Shown piece after piece: positions 20,231 to 33,120 of a DNA stretch of 43,000 bases. Both the position numbers and the translations under genes were made by a program. The stretch is from Glandiceps talaboti (lineage: Eukaryota > Hemichordata > Enteropneusta > Spengelidae): assembly GCF_964340395.1 (NCBI RefSeq), contig NC_135550.1, positions 28,891,176-28,934,175 on the forward strand, in the 5' to 3' direction. Within the stretch, counting starts at the first letter, position 1. Every line of letters starts with the position of its first letter. The notes beneath the pieces are model-generated. The model saw only the letters and a program-made list of their open reading frames with translations, searched no databases and was not told the origin of the DNA.

Positions 20231-22609
20231 CTAGGAGTGATCGATCCCGGCACAACATCAAAACTAAACCACAATATACGAAGGAATTAAAGGTAACTAA
20301 AGAGTCGTATTCCTAGATTAGATTTGCATCGGATTTAACGAATCTTCGACGGTGGGTAGTTTCCATTATAACCACATCTATGTAATTACACCAAACTTAC
20401 TTTTCACTACCTCTGGTTGTGTCTGTGGTGGTTGTGATGGTGGCTTTTTATCTAACGTAGCATCTGTTGGACAAACAGTTGACTTGCTATGGAAAAAAAA
20501 TAACAAAAAAGTAAATAAATATAATATTGATCAATAAATGAAAATGAACTTACCGAAAATATATATCAATTATTGTAATATTAAAATTACGCATATTTCG
20601 AAAAGATTCTTTGTTGAATTTCGACTTTTCATTCTATTTTTGAATATCTAAAAAAAAATCATAAGATTTCACAATTGCGTTGTATTTCGCCAGCTGTCAA
20701 CTAGAGGACAGCCAAAAACTACTGTAACCATGGACACACAACTAGCATTTACATAAGTGAATACAAAGACAAGCAACCTCGTTTTCATAATAAGAAGAAT
20801 ACCGTTGGCTGTTAAAGTCCTCTATAAACTATTTAACATGATATACATCACCGACCATGGTGAGTCACGTGCCTGACAAAAGAAACATGGTTCTGATCGC
20901 ACGCATGAACTTACAATAATTTGTCTTTCTTCAAACACAACCATACAACAAGAAGAAGAATAAGAACGACTACGCAAACTGTTACAATACCGGCCACACA
21001 TCCTGGACCGCAGCTTGTGGCTCCTGTAGTAAATGAAACGTTCTATGGTGAATTGTACTAGAATTTATATTGGTATTAGTAGGAGTAGTACTATTGTTAT
21101 GAATCACACTAACTGGAGTAGTTTCACCAATTGCATTTGTATACATCAATTTTACAGCTACTAGTTCTGTAAAGTTTAAAATTAATTCTCATAATATATG
21201 TAAATTAATGTCCATAGCAAGCATCGAATTATAGTACATACTAGGTAGTAAACATTTAAGAGTTTATTTTTTAAAGTTTCGTGATATCAATGTAAGCTTG
21301 TCCATGTGTAGAATGACGTCAGCAAACTAAGATTTGGAGAGATCACACACAATAGTCTGTCTAATAGTTCGAGACCAGAGAGATTAAACTTACCTCCAAA
21401 GAGCAATAATTTACTTCATTTATATTTAGTATTAATTTAATTTAATATATTTTATCTACTTAAAACATAGATTCTACACGAAATGTAGGGTCTATGCTTA
21501 AAACGTATCGCAAAAAATTTAGTTTGTCAACTGATGACATTTTGTTGTTTGATGATTTGATTTATTGTTGAATCAGATCGCTCTGTTCTAAAATTCATTT
21601 TACCTGGTTTTGGTTCTGAGCCGGGTACTTCGGGGACGGGTAGATCAAATTCGGGTTGTTCACCACTGCATGTGCACGTCACGAAGTCACCACTTCCATA
21701 GCAGTAACTTGAAGAAACCTCTGACACTGTGATTGCTGATACAGAGCAGATTACTGAAAAACACTTGACATCAAAGTGGACAGTAAGTAATATTAATAAG
21801 AGAATCAGAAAACTAAAATATTCTGCTATTCAAGATATGAATACCTAAGCCCTAGACTTATCTAATCTATTAAACAACCCTAGTCATACCTTGATCATCT
21901 CTTGATGTACAATCGCTAGAGAAATCCAACAACAAGTTTCTGGGCTATTGGAAACTCGATTCTATAATACATCATACATGTAGACAAAGATGTATGATAT
22001 AGTAGATGTGTCGTAGGACCATTGCCATTGGAGTTGTAATGGAGAATGCTTGCTATGGCCTATAGAGCACTGTTCAGCAAGCATTGCGAGTCGTCAACAT
22101 TGCAAGTCCCATAAACGATTACATTTTCCTACCGAAAGAAAGTTTTTCTCTCTAAAATCTCGTGAAACCTAGATACAAAGACGACCAGAAATAAGTATAT
22201 CAAAAAATTCAGGGTTTTATTGTCCAGCACGTTTCCATCGAAGTTATTAGTCGTGAGAAAATGCTACTCGAATCTGACAACACTGACTTATGATTATATA
22301 CCCTAATGTACATGCATTTACTAGCGCTAAGGGCGTGATCAATAGTTCAATGTGGGATAATAAAAAATAAATTCTTTTACTTTGGGGGGTGGCCGGGGTG
22401 GGGGGAATTGAACCATTTAGTTCTCATCCTACAAAATCGATTTTACTTTTAATGGATGTTTTGTACCCCTAAATACAAATATTTCTTTCAAAAATGTCAA
22501 ATTGAGAAATGGAAGAATTTTCGCTACTGTAAATGCATGACATTTAAATAAAGTAAAGTGTCAACAAACGAACTTTTGTTTACTCACTACATACTGGCTT
22601 TGTATTCAT
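20037..22609 (-). CDS. Gene B: compact paralogue of gene A, type I membrane protein
   Basis: Model (minus strand): 22609-22588, 21753-21604, 21023-20915, 20486-20401 and probably 20230-20037, about 186 residues. It starts MNTKPVCIICSVSAITVSEV, a short but plausible signal peptide. The same Cys/FDL ectodomain as gene A follows, with a Pro-rich linker but no Thr stalk, then one transmembrane helix, a short basic/Pro-rich tail, and perhaps a (Gln-Thr)n end. Introns run phase 1, 1, 2, 1, matching gene A after its ectodomain. Introns are short (170-834 bp) against 1.5-3 kb in A. An optional 39-nt exon (21166-21128) would also keep frame. Function unknown. Confidence 0.6.
20085..20226. repeat. Two-block hexanucleotide array
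   Basis: About eleven GTGTCT units (to about 20154) are followed by about ten GTGTTT units (to about 20213) and a few GTTTTT units. The blocks differ by a single base per unit and are internally uniform. Confidence 0.95.
20401..20486 (-). CDS. Gene B juxtamembrane cytoplasmic exon
   Basis: Acceptor TTTTCCATAG|CAAGTC (phase 2) and donor AAAA|GTAAGT (phase 1), 86 nt. Encodes KSTVCPTDATLDKKPPSQPP followed by QTQPEVVK, a short Pro-rich tail. Phases equal those of 10014-10102 in gene A. The sequence itself is not clearly alignable. Confidence 0.55.
20915..21023 (-). CDS. Gene B transmembrane exon
   Basis: Acceptor TTTACTACAG|GAGCC (phase 1) and donor TTATT|GTAAGT (phase 2), 109 nt. Encodes ATSCGPGCVAGIVTV followed by a Val/Leu-rich helix and LCLKKDKL. 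As in gene A, a Gly/Cys segment precedes the helix, a Lys cluster follows it, and unspliced read-through stops immediately. Confidence 0.7.
21128..21166 (-). CDS. Possible 39-nt optional exon of gene B
   Basis: TTTACAG precedes and GTGAAA follows a 39-nt stretch with phase 1 at both ends. It would insert ELVAVKLMYTNAI between ectodomain and helix. The sequence just downstream is Thr/Asn-rich in the same frame and may be the decayed remnant of a stalk exon. Confidence 0.25.
21604..21753 (-). CDS. Gene B ectodomain exon
   Basis: Acceptor GTTTTTCAG|TAATC (phase 1) and donor CCAG|GTAAAA (phase 1), 150 nt. Encodes the end of the signal peptide, SSSYCYGSGDFVTCTCSGEQ, PEFDLPVPEVPG and a Pro/Glu linker. 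The Cys spacing Y-C-Y-x(6)-C-x-C and the following P-[ED]-F-D-L are shared with gene A. Confidence 0.7.
22588..22609 (-). CDS. Gene B first coding exon
   Basis: ATG at 22609 followed by NTKPVC and a GTGAGT donor in phase 1. Joined to the next exon it gives a continuous hydrophobic stretch (VCIICSVSAITV), just what a secreted ectodomain needs. Only seven codons are in this exon, so the call rests on phase and on the signal peptide it completes. Confidence 0.45.
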
Positions 22610-23041
22610 AGCACTACTACTAATAAACACTGATTTGAAAGTGATTGTCTGAAAAAATTTCTATTTTGGCCAGATTAATCAGAAAGGGAGCTGGGGTCTG
22701 ATTGCTAAGTCATAACAATTTAGTATTTTTTCATACATTGAACTATTGATCTCAACCCTAACTCTTGCAGCTAATTCAGTAGGACACGCAAACTAGATTA
22801 GGTATATCCTTCAGGCATAACCTTAGATAGATAGGCTGGTATTTAACGTTTCCCCAGTATCGGAAGGTGTGCGCGTGGGGTAATGGGGAGGGGGAGGAGG
22901 GTGTATGCCACCTCTCTATTCCCATTGTGTTATTTCTTATTTTCATGATTGCATTTTCGAAACGTCTTGCTTTAAAGAAAACATTAAAACATTAAAACAC
23001 TAGTACTGACAGCATAACACGCCTATTTTCGCTATTTGCTT

Positions 23042-23043
<2 letters not shown>
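22610..23043. other. Region upstream of gene B
   Basis: Presumed promoter side of gene B. No TATA box or other clear element was recognised. Confidence 0.3.

Positions 23044-23091
<48 letters not shown>
23044..23091. repeat. (TA)n microsatellite
   Basis: A 48-bp TA tract left of the first hairpin. Confidence 0.97.
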
Positions 23092-23092
<1 letters not shown>

Positions 23093-23147
23093 CTCGGTGA
23101 GTATCAATCTGCTAAGACAGTGCTCTATACCGCAGTGGCAGAGCGTA

Positions 23148-23499
<352 letters not shown>

Positions 23500-23567
23500 A
23501 TACAGCTCTACTTCTCAGTATTGAGCGCTTCTCCTTCAGTTTATGACTTACCTCTTACACTGAATAA

Positions 23568-23727
<160 letters not shown>

Positions 23728-24007
23728 TATATATATAACACGTTCAGAGTACTCGCCGTGCCAGGTCGTGGTACACGCCGTGTGTCTGGTCGTGAAGAAC
23801 TGTTTTTTCTGCGTGACATTTGGGTTTGTTTTGTTCCTTATTACACATAGCTCAGTAACGGGGAAACGTACATTTACAGTTTAGCAATCTCAATTATGGG
23901 AATTTATGACATGTTGTCGCAAAAATGAATATTGTGCATTATTACGGATTAGTGTTCAACCATGTCTATGCACATCACTGCGATGAAAATACATTAGAGT
24001 GTACCAT

Positions 24008-24439
24008 ATGGTAAACAGTGTTCTCCCCTCCACTGTCTATGCTCGAACGAATCGTAAAAGTACGATGGAGTATCTGTTATTGTTTTCATTATATCATAAA
24101 ATCAACTCTGTTTTAAACAAAACGAGGTCTTTAGATTTATCTAATAATGCAAAGTCAACAAGCTTACTTCAACATAACAACGAAACTTCTATTATAACAT
24201 ATACCACGTGTAATCGTACTTTCCAAAGACAATCACGTAGTACGAGTAGTGCACACATACATGAGGCGACAAACGGTTTGTATATTTCCGTGTTTAGCAA
24301 CACTTCAAAAAAATGGAGAATGTTGAATATCAATCGTCACTTCTACCTTCATGAGAGACACACTCAGTCAAAATCCCTTAATGATTTACTGGATTATTTT
24401 TGCAACATTTTTATGTTATTCTACTTCCCTAAATATTAA
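24008..24439 (+). CDS. Unrecognised open frame, about 143 codons
   Basis: One of the longest non-repetitive frames in the middle region. It has several in-frame ATGs (24008, and 24065 with GATGGAG context) and ends at TAA 24437-24439. The protein is Ser/Asn/Thr-rich and basic, with a hydrophobic end (FCNIFMLFYFPKY). No domain, signal peptide or splice model recognised. It may be a chance frame or a retroelement relic. Confidence 0.15.
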   Translation: MVNSVLPSTVYARTNRKSTMEYLLLFSLYHKINSVLNKTRSLDLSNNAKSTSLLQHNNETSIITYTTCNRTFQRQSRSTSSAHIHEATNGLYISVFSNTSKKWRMLNINRHFYLHERHTQSKSLNDLLDYFCNIFMLFYFPKY

Positions 24440-24663
24440 GCTTATACATATAGTAACCGACATATCTGTAGTTTAGAATTTAAAATAAACTAATTAAATG
24501 AAAGAGTCGAGGATACGGTTTTACTTGTACCAAGAAACTGTCATCTACTCGGATGTTAGGCGTGTAATTGATTAAAAATAGCAATGATGGCATTGTATAG
24601 TCTACAGCTATATGTGCTTTAAAAATGTTTAATATCATGCTGATCCAGCTCTTTGCAATGCAA

Positions 24664-24667
<4 letters not shown>

Positions 24668-24734
<67 letters not shown>

Positions 24735-24735
24735 C
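24668..24735. repeat. (CAGA)n microsatellite
   Basis: A 68-bp CAGA tract. Confidence 0.95.
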
Positions 24736-25420
24736 TTTACTATGATACTTGCATAGCGCGACTGAACTCTACTTTGTGCTACTACATGCGTAAACTCGTC
24801 AATGATCATCATGATGTGGGATGATGTTATACTTACCTCGAGGCATACATCAAGGTGAATATTCTACTAGATGAGTTTTCTGGGTTTTTTAGAATAAAAA
24901 TGGTGTCTTAAGTTGGACTTTGTTATTTCATGTATTTGTAGAATATTTAAATGATACCACTGTGTACATCAGATTAAAATGACATCAATCATTAATGATT
25001 AACCACAGCAGCGATGGTATATGTATAATACTTTTTGTCTGCGCTGCCTTATTATTTCCTTGTTTAGAAAGGCCTTTTTCAGCCCCCAAAAATTTATAAA
25101 TCTCAGTTATTTACCCTCACAGTGTATTTAGTTTCTATTAACATTCGATAAGGCAATATGTCAGATATCTCCTACCCGAGAATTAAAAATTTAGCTAGCC
25201 TTCATTTTTTGACAATTCACCGACCTGAGAGCAAATAAAGCATACCACTGATGAACGGTATCTACATTGTCAACATACAAAGCAACGCTTGTTGGAAGAG
25301 ACGGAAGTTCGATAAAAATATAAACAGTTATTCATATCTTATCCTTTCTGTGAGACTGCATTCCGTATCCTTGAAGATTGTTTAGATTAGTGAAATAATC
25401 ATATTTGTTAGTAGCTACAC

Positions 25421-25496
25421 TAGTCTAGTTCCTATACAGTATCGTTACCATTTACTCCTGATTTAGTTTAGAAATCATGTGGGCATCCAGACTACA
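25421..25496. repeat. Interspersed repeat, copy 1 of 3
   Basis: Shares CTAGTTCCTATACAGTATCG and GGCATCCAGACTA with copies at 28687 and 30781. All three are in the same orientation. Confidence 0.75.
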
Positions 25497-26249
25497 CATA
25501 CGGAATGTGAACCAAGGATACGCTGCTACGAACGATTAACTCTTGTAATAAAACAGAATGTATTCGCGAGTAGTTTGGAGATGGAATAACTGAGAAAACA
25601 GTAACATCGGTCAAAATGTCAACCACCTACTTACCGTTGTTAAATTAAGAAAAACACGGCAACATTGCCAACTAATCTTGCGACGCGTCATTTTGAGTAG
25701 TGGCGAGAGTACTACTACACTTTATGGTATTTATTCACGACCATACGTCATTGTATTATGATGGACTTATACATTAGAGTACGGGGGCGGTCACTGATAA
25801 GAAAGAGCTCTTTGGCTACCATTGTACATGTGGTATTCGCATTGCTTCGGAGAGAACAAAAACATCTTTTTATAGAGGAAAGTTTCTTTTTAGCATGTTT
25901 GAATTTCCGATTCAATAACTTGCCGATAAAGTTGAGTCCTTAAAAAATAATGATTTCAAATTGGGATACATATAATTTAAACACTAAAATACTTCTAGTG
26001 CAGAAAGAAAGATCGAATTTTACTTTATCATTTCATAGTTTGAGATTTTCTAGTAATAGGTATAATAAATGAAATATGAATTCTTACTAATTCACTTCCC
26101 ACTAACAATTTTAGAAAACATCCAGGAAATTTTAAGGTTAAATCGGGTAAGTAAACTTCTCTGTTGCTCTAATTTGTACGTTGCCATGAGAGGTTGTCAG
26201 AATGACGACATATCATGATAATGGTATGGTACAATCACAGACATAAGAT

Positions 26250-26271
26250 ACGCGGTGTAAAGTGACATGTA
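26250..26271. repeat. 22-bp direct repeat, left copy
   Basis: Starts ACGCGGTGTAAAGTGACATG; identical to 27564-27585, 1.3 kb away. Confidence 0.8.
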
Positions 26272-26955
26272 GCATTTTATTATAGATAACCACACTATAA
26301 CAAATTTGTAACACTCACGAAGACCAATAACATGTACATACAAAGAAGTCTCGCCATATATCTTTATATAGCATTTCGATTTCGTGACAGAAACCAAATA
26401 ATTTATTTCTGTATTTAGTTATTTTCACTTCATTATCTTATTTATCATGTACTTTGTATAGTCTTTGTACTTATTTATATCTAGACATTTTGTATGAGTA
26501 TAGTTTTTCTAGTGTCCGATATGACAATTGTAAATGTTTGTACATAAGGCCAGTAGCATAAGGATTGATTGATATCCACAGTAAAAACTAAAAAACATCT
26601 AATGATAAATCAAATACTCTCCCCAAAGTAGATAAAATTACTTTTCTAAATCGCAATATCAAGTAAAATTCCTGGCACTAAATAAGCAATTCATGAACAA
26701 AACATATTTTTAAAGAAGAAATTGACAGTCGGGACCATTTTGGGGATTCCCCGTGTTCAATGCGTGCGCATGCTCCATGGAATGGTAACAGCGCCCTCGT
26801 GTCAGATTATAACACCCACTCTGCTTTCTTCCACGAAAGGAAATCTATTTCGAATCAGAATTTCAAAACTTAGTGATTTTGAAATTGACTCATTTGACTT
26901 TTAGTTTGTCCTCGCCTAAAGGGGGTGTTGTCAAATTAAAAAAAAATGCGTGACA

Positions 26956-27004
26956 TTTTTCTTATACTTTGCATATGTATTACATATGCAAAGTATAAGA
27001 AAAA
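26956..27004. repeat. 49-bp perfect palindrome
   Basis: Two 24-bp arms (TTTTTCTTATACTTTGCATA...) are exact reverse complements around one base at 26980. It has the same design as hairpin element 1 but unrelated sequence. Confidence 0.85.
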
Positions 27005-27563
27005 GGTGATATCTGAATATATGTAAAAAATGCAAGAAATCAGTATGTCACCACGTTTGTTTACAGAGTCAACACACACGTTGAAATGCTAGATTTGTAA
27101 TTGTGACCCTTAACTCATTTAAATGCACCATTTTGAAACAAATTGAATTTTGTAGAATTTGGACAAAAATTGAAAGGAATTGTTTACCTTTGCACATATG
27201 TGTAATGTAGCACCTCTTTTTATATAAACAGCATCATTGTAGGTATGCTATAACTTGGAAATGACCCATCATCCCATCCGAATATCTACATTTTTGACAT
27301 GAAAATCTTATTGAATAGTGTAAAACTGGAACAAAAATCTACATGGAATATTTTGCTCAGATCATATGTTAAATAAATCAATTTTACTATTCATTTGTAG
27401 AAAATATATTGTTGTCAATATGCTAAAGTGGTCTTGGGAATAAAAACTGTCATCCGTCACCCTTAGGTTATTCAATTTGTAAAAAGCTCATGACATCTTG
27501 CCGGTCATGACGTTGTAATATATATCCGTGGAGCTATTTTGGCAACTTGTTTTAATCAAAGTT

Positions 27564-27585
27564 ACGCGGTGTAAAGTGACATGTA
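27564..27585. repeat. 22-bp direct repeat, right copy
   Basis: Identical to 26250-26271. The ATG of the candidate small gene (27581) lies in it. Confidence 0.8.
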
Positions 27586-28041
27586 CATAATTCAAGCCAT
27601 TAAAAAACAAATACGGTAAGCCAACAATGCACAATGACAAAAGCAAATACGCAAACTACGATGAATGTATAATTTAATGTTTTCAGATCTGATGATGGTT
27701 CAAAATCTATTACCGTGCCTAAAAAGTTCACGATTTGTTGTCAACTTTTAGGTGAAGCATACAATATAAAACTTGACCGTCTGTTGCATAGATTTCTAGA
27801 AATCGATCATCTGACGGACTTGCAAGGGCGCCCTCTAATTTTGCTTGGCGCATTTTACAGTGACACAGACAGTTATCAACTGAAAGTCTTTCAGCTTATC
27901 TTACCTGCAATAATTGTAGCGTTGGCTGTTTTTGATAAGTGAGTTTTTGTTGGTTGTTTTTTTATCACTTCGAGTATGCAAAATACGATGAATGTATAAT
28001 TTCATGATTTCAGGTACGATGTTGCTTCGAAATCGAATTAA
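27581..28041 (+). CDS. Candidate small three-exon gene (104 aa)
   Basis: Not recognised. Exons 27581-27615, 27687-27938 and 28014-28041 join in phase 2 at both introns. Donors are ACG|GTAAGC and ATAA|GTGAGT; acceptors are TGTTTTCAG and TGATTTCAG. Introns are 71 and 75 bp. The frame starts MYIIQAIKKQIR after an in-frame stop, continues SDDGSKSITVPKKFTICC, has a hydrophobic stretch near its end (VFQLILPAIIVALAVF) and ends YDVASKSN-stop. The protein could be membrane-bound. Four good splice signals in agreeing phase argue for it; the short exons, lack of homology and the repeat at its start argue against. A 65-bp duplication links exons 2 and 3. Confidence 0.3.
27651..27715. repeat. Duplicated intron/exon junction, copy 1
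   Basis: GCAAACTACGATGAATGTAT through the acceptor and into the exon recurs 327 bp later (27978-28042), near-identical in the intron and about 70% in the exon part. Confidence 0.8.
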
Positions 28042-28042
28042 A
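27978..28042. repeat. Duplicated intron/exon junction, copy 2
   Basis: Second copy of the segment at 27651-27715, with the splice acceptor AG in register. In this copy the reading frame meets a stop nine codons in. Confidence 0.8.
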
Positions 28043-28472
28043 AGCAAAGCAAAGCCCCAAAAACTACTGCAAAGCCCGGAAAGGTAAAGAGGTAAAATAA
28101 TTTAAAAATCAAAAGTTCAAACTCAAAAAACTAACTGCAGCCGCAAAGCCTGATTTATCTGTATTTTTTTTTTGGGGGGGGGGGGGCAAACCAAATGATA
28201 GGGGTTTGCATATGGTTAATTCTGAAATTATGGACAGTGTTTTTAGTTAAACAATTATTTTGTATTGGTTGAAGTTTTAAACTTTCTACCCCAGAGTCGT
28301 CTAAAATTACAAGCGTGCATTGAACTGAAAATTATTTTTAATTATAGAAAAAGAATAGTACAATTTAGTATACCGCTGGTGGCGCTTGGCGTGTGTTTTA
28401 CTGAGCTCTTCCCGCTGATGCTCACATAAAAATACTTTTCAAAAATCAATCACTTGGCCAATTGGGTAGTCA

Positions 28473-28617
28473 GTAGGCTGTACGTAGACTGTAAGACATG
28501 TCGTGACGTTTCGCCCTCACTGGCTCCCTCGAGGCATATCCTCTCTCGTGTTAGGGGTTGGCCGATGTGTGAGGGCGCCCCGTCACGGCGTACCTTACAG
28601 ACTAACCTGTACGAAGA
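28473..28617. repeat. Imperfect inverted repeat, arms about 45 bp
   Basis: CTGTAAGACATGTCGTGACG to CGCCCTCAC (28489-28520) is mirrored by GTGAGGGCGCC to CTTACAGAC (28569-28602), with weaker pairing outside. GC-rich against its surroundings; likely a decayed small transposon. Confidence 0.55.
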
Positions 28618-28686
28618 GATCTAAAATGTCACCTTTCTTGTTGTAGTTCAGAAAAATCAATATCCTTGGTGGAATCACTTCTTAAT

Positions 28687-28753
28687 TAGTCTAGTTCCTA
28701 TACAGTATCGTTACCACTAAACGGTTTAGAAACCACAGTTGGCATCCAGAGTA
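28687..28753. repeat. Interspersed repeat, copy 2 of 3
   Basis: TAGTCTAGTTCCTATACAGT...GGCATCCAGAGTAC; shortened by about 10 bp in the middle relative to copies 1 and 3. Confidence 0.75.
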
Positions 28754-30780
28754 CTTTTGACTTAATTATGTAAAACGCTTCTTTACAAATATTCTGCACG
28801 TCTTCCACAACTTCAGTTAAAAATTCAACATATTATGACACATTTCGTAAACATTCGTAGCTAGCTTGTCTGCTGCATTGGATCTGTGACTCAGATACGC
28901 CCATTCCATCCATAGAATCATAGAATGAATAGATAGCATTAGTCATAGCTTCAGTGACGTAGGCAGGCTAAAATAGATTTCCATTGCGATGCATACACTC
29001 AAGCCTGTATTACCTAAACAAAACCTTGGTCCAGTCACTTACGTTTCGACGGATAAAGTTCTTTTGGCTGTACATGGCTATCTTTTCTAAGCATGATATC
29101 TTTTAGGAAGGTACAGAGCTTTGACTGCATTGTCTAGATCCTAACATGGTATAGAATAATTTCTTATTCGATGCAGAATAGCACTAGACGACATGTAATA
29201 TCATGAATATGACGTATCAGCTAACTATTTACCTATTTATACAATCAAGAAGATTAAGTTCTAGAAACACGTGGAGAAAAACGTGAATAATGCATGGGGC
29301 GAATGGGTTTACTTGTTGCCCCTTTACCTAGTAACTTTTGACCAACTATATGTCAACAAGTAGGTATTAATTCTCTCCTCAGCAAATCAATGAAATCATT
29401 TGAATAATTACGATGCTTACAGCAAAATACAACCATTTTTGCGAACCAGGGTAAATTTTCTCCTCTCTGAGAAATACTTAGTAATACCTCCTGTAGTAGC
29501 GTGTTTTACCACTGTGATGCAGACACATAAGACAAGAGGCCTGGTGTGTTCACGACGATGGCATAGCATTACATGATGTCCTGGTATAATTCCAGGCTGT
29601 TCAGTATTATGTGTAGTTTACTTTGTTCTCTCATCCCACTAAATGTATTGAACATCGATTAATACACCATCATGATTGACAAATATGTACAATATATATT
29701 ACGTACGGAATACTACTTCAAATATATGAAGTAGGCTGTACAATTATAGCTAACAATTGGTAAATGTAAATATATGTGTGTTTGTTTAACTCACTTAGAG
29801 CAACAAGGGGTTTGTATACAGTGCAATAGCTATGTTTTCATAGTCAGGTGGGCTGGGGGAGGGATCGTTCGAAATCTTCAAAATTGGTGTCGATATGTAC
29901 ACAGAAGCACTAGATACTTACTAGTATTACATCTATGCAAATTTTACACGTTAGGTTAAGAAAATCAGAATTTCTGATAAAATGTTATCGCATTTGCTAT
30001 TTTTGTCATAAAGTACTATATATGTTAATGAGTTTTATAATCTTTTAAATAATCTGTTATCTCTATTTTATCTTCTTATACGCGAAGATTTTGACGTGTT
30101 GATTTTAGGCGATAGGTGTTGACTAGGTAAACACGTGTAGAATCATGTGTCCATGTCATGTGTTTACTCTGCCATCCGTAAAGTATGGAGTGTATACTAC
30201 TGGTAATGTTGAGAGCCAAATAAATCATAAATGCTAGTTAATATAACTAATAATAAATATATTCATTGAAATTATAATCAGGTCAAATGAAACTTTCTGA
30301 GCACTTTGTGTAATTGATGGATATACGTACAGTACATTTGGTAACGACGAGCATGTTTACGGTATAGTCCGTTTATATGAATTATGATATGACATACCCT
30401 CATATGGAATGGAATATACTATACCGTAAGCAATGTGAACAGGCTTGGTAACGACTCACATACACTAGCAAGGGGATCTTGGCTTGAGTAGATTAAACAG
30501 TTAACAGCTTTAAAGTATAAAGGGAAATGAATATCAGCACACTTTCCATAGTGGCAATTCAGAGTGTGAAGTGCCACCAGCAAGCCATTGCATGGATGTA
30601 TACCTTTGTACTTCCATGGTTAGTCTAGAGACTATCCGTTTGAATACGAAGACCTGGTCACTGGGAAGGAAAGAACTAAACATAAGTCTAGTTGAGGCTA
30701 CACCCATGGCTATCATTGGCTTCGATTTCTATTGTGGGAAGAAATTCGAAGTCACGGATAGCCTCTAGACTATGAAAGAC
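28754..30780. other. Intergenic DNA
   Basis: Nothing recognised except an inverted repeat around 30344-30440 (TTTACGGTATAGT / ACTATACCGTAA) and a 19-bp inverted repeat (30621-30639 with 30753-30771, TAGTCTAGAGACTATCCGT, one mismatch). Confidence 0.4.
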
Positions 30781-30860
30781 CTAGTTTAGTTCCTATACAG
30801 CATCGTTACCATTTACACCTCCACTTTAGTTAGAAACCACGTTGGCATCCAGACTATGAA
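30781..30860. repeat. Interspersed repeat, copy 3 of 3
   Basis: TAGTTCCTATACAGCATCG...CCACGTTGGCATCCAGACTA, same orientation as the other two copies. Confidence 0.75.

Positions 30861-33120
<2,260 letters not shown>

Larger units (their letters stand above)
24736..27580. other. Intergenic DNA
   Basis: No supported gene. It contains the first copy of a three-copy interspersed repeat (25421-25496), a 22-bp direct repeat (26250-26271), a 49-bp palindrome (26956-27004), and a stretch near 26400-26570 with the look of a retroelement 3' tail (GTACATAAGGCCAGTAGC). Confidence 0.4.

Noticed and set aside
22390-22430. tRNA-like GGTTCAATTCC on the minus strand
   Set aside because: No acceptor stem, D-arm or anticodon arm can be fitted around it.
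23091-23147. tRNA-derived SINE head left of hairpin 1
   Set aside because: No convincing A- and B-box pair was found.
24834-24860. Minus-strand CGAG|GTAAGT donor near 24834
   Set aside because: The upstream sequence gives no signal peptide or matching phase for gene B, and no partner exon was found.
25635-25691. Minus-strand ATG (25691) with a strong GTAAGT donor as first exon of gene B
   Set aside because: It ends in phase 0 and, joined to 21753, would create an immediate TAA; the exon at 22609-22588 fits the phase and gives a signal peptide.
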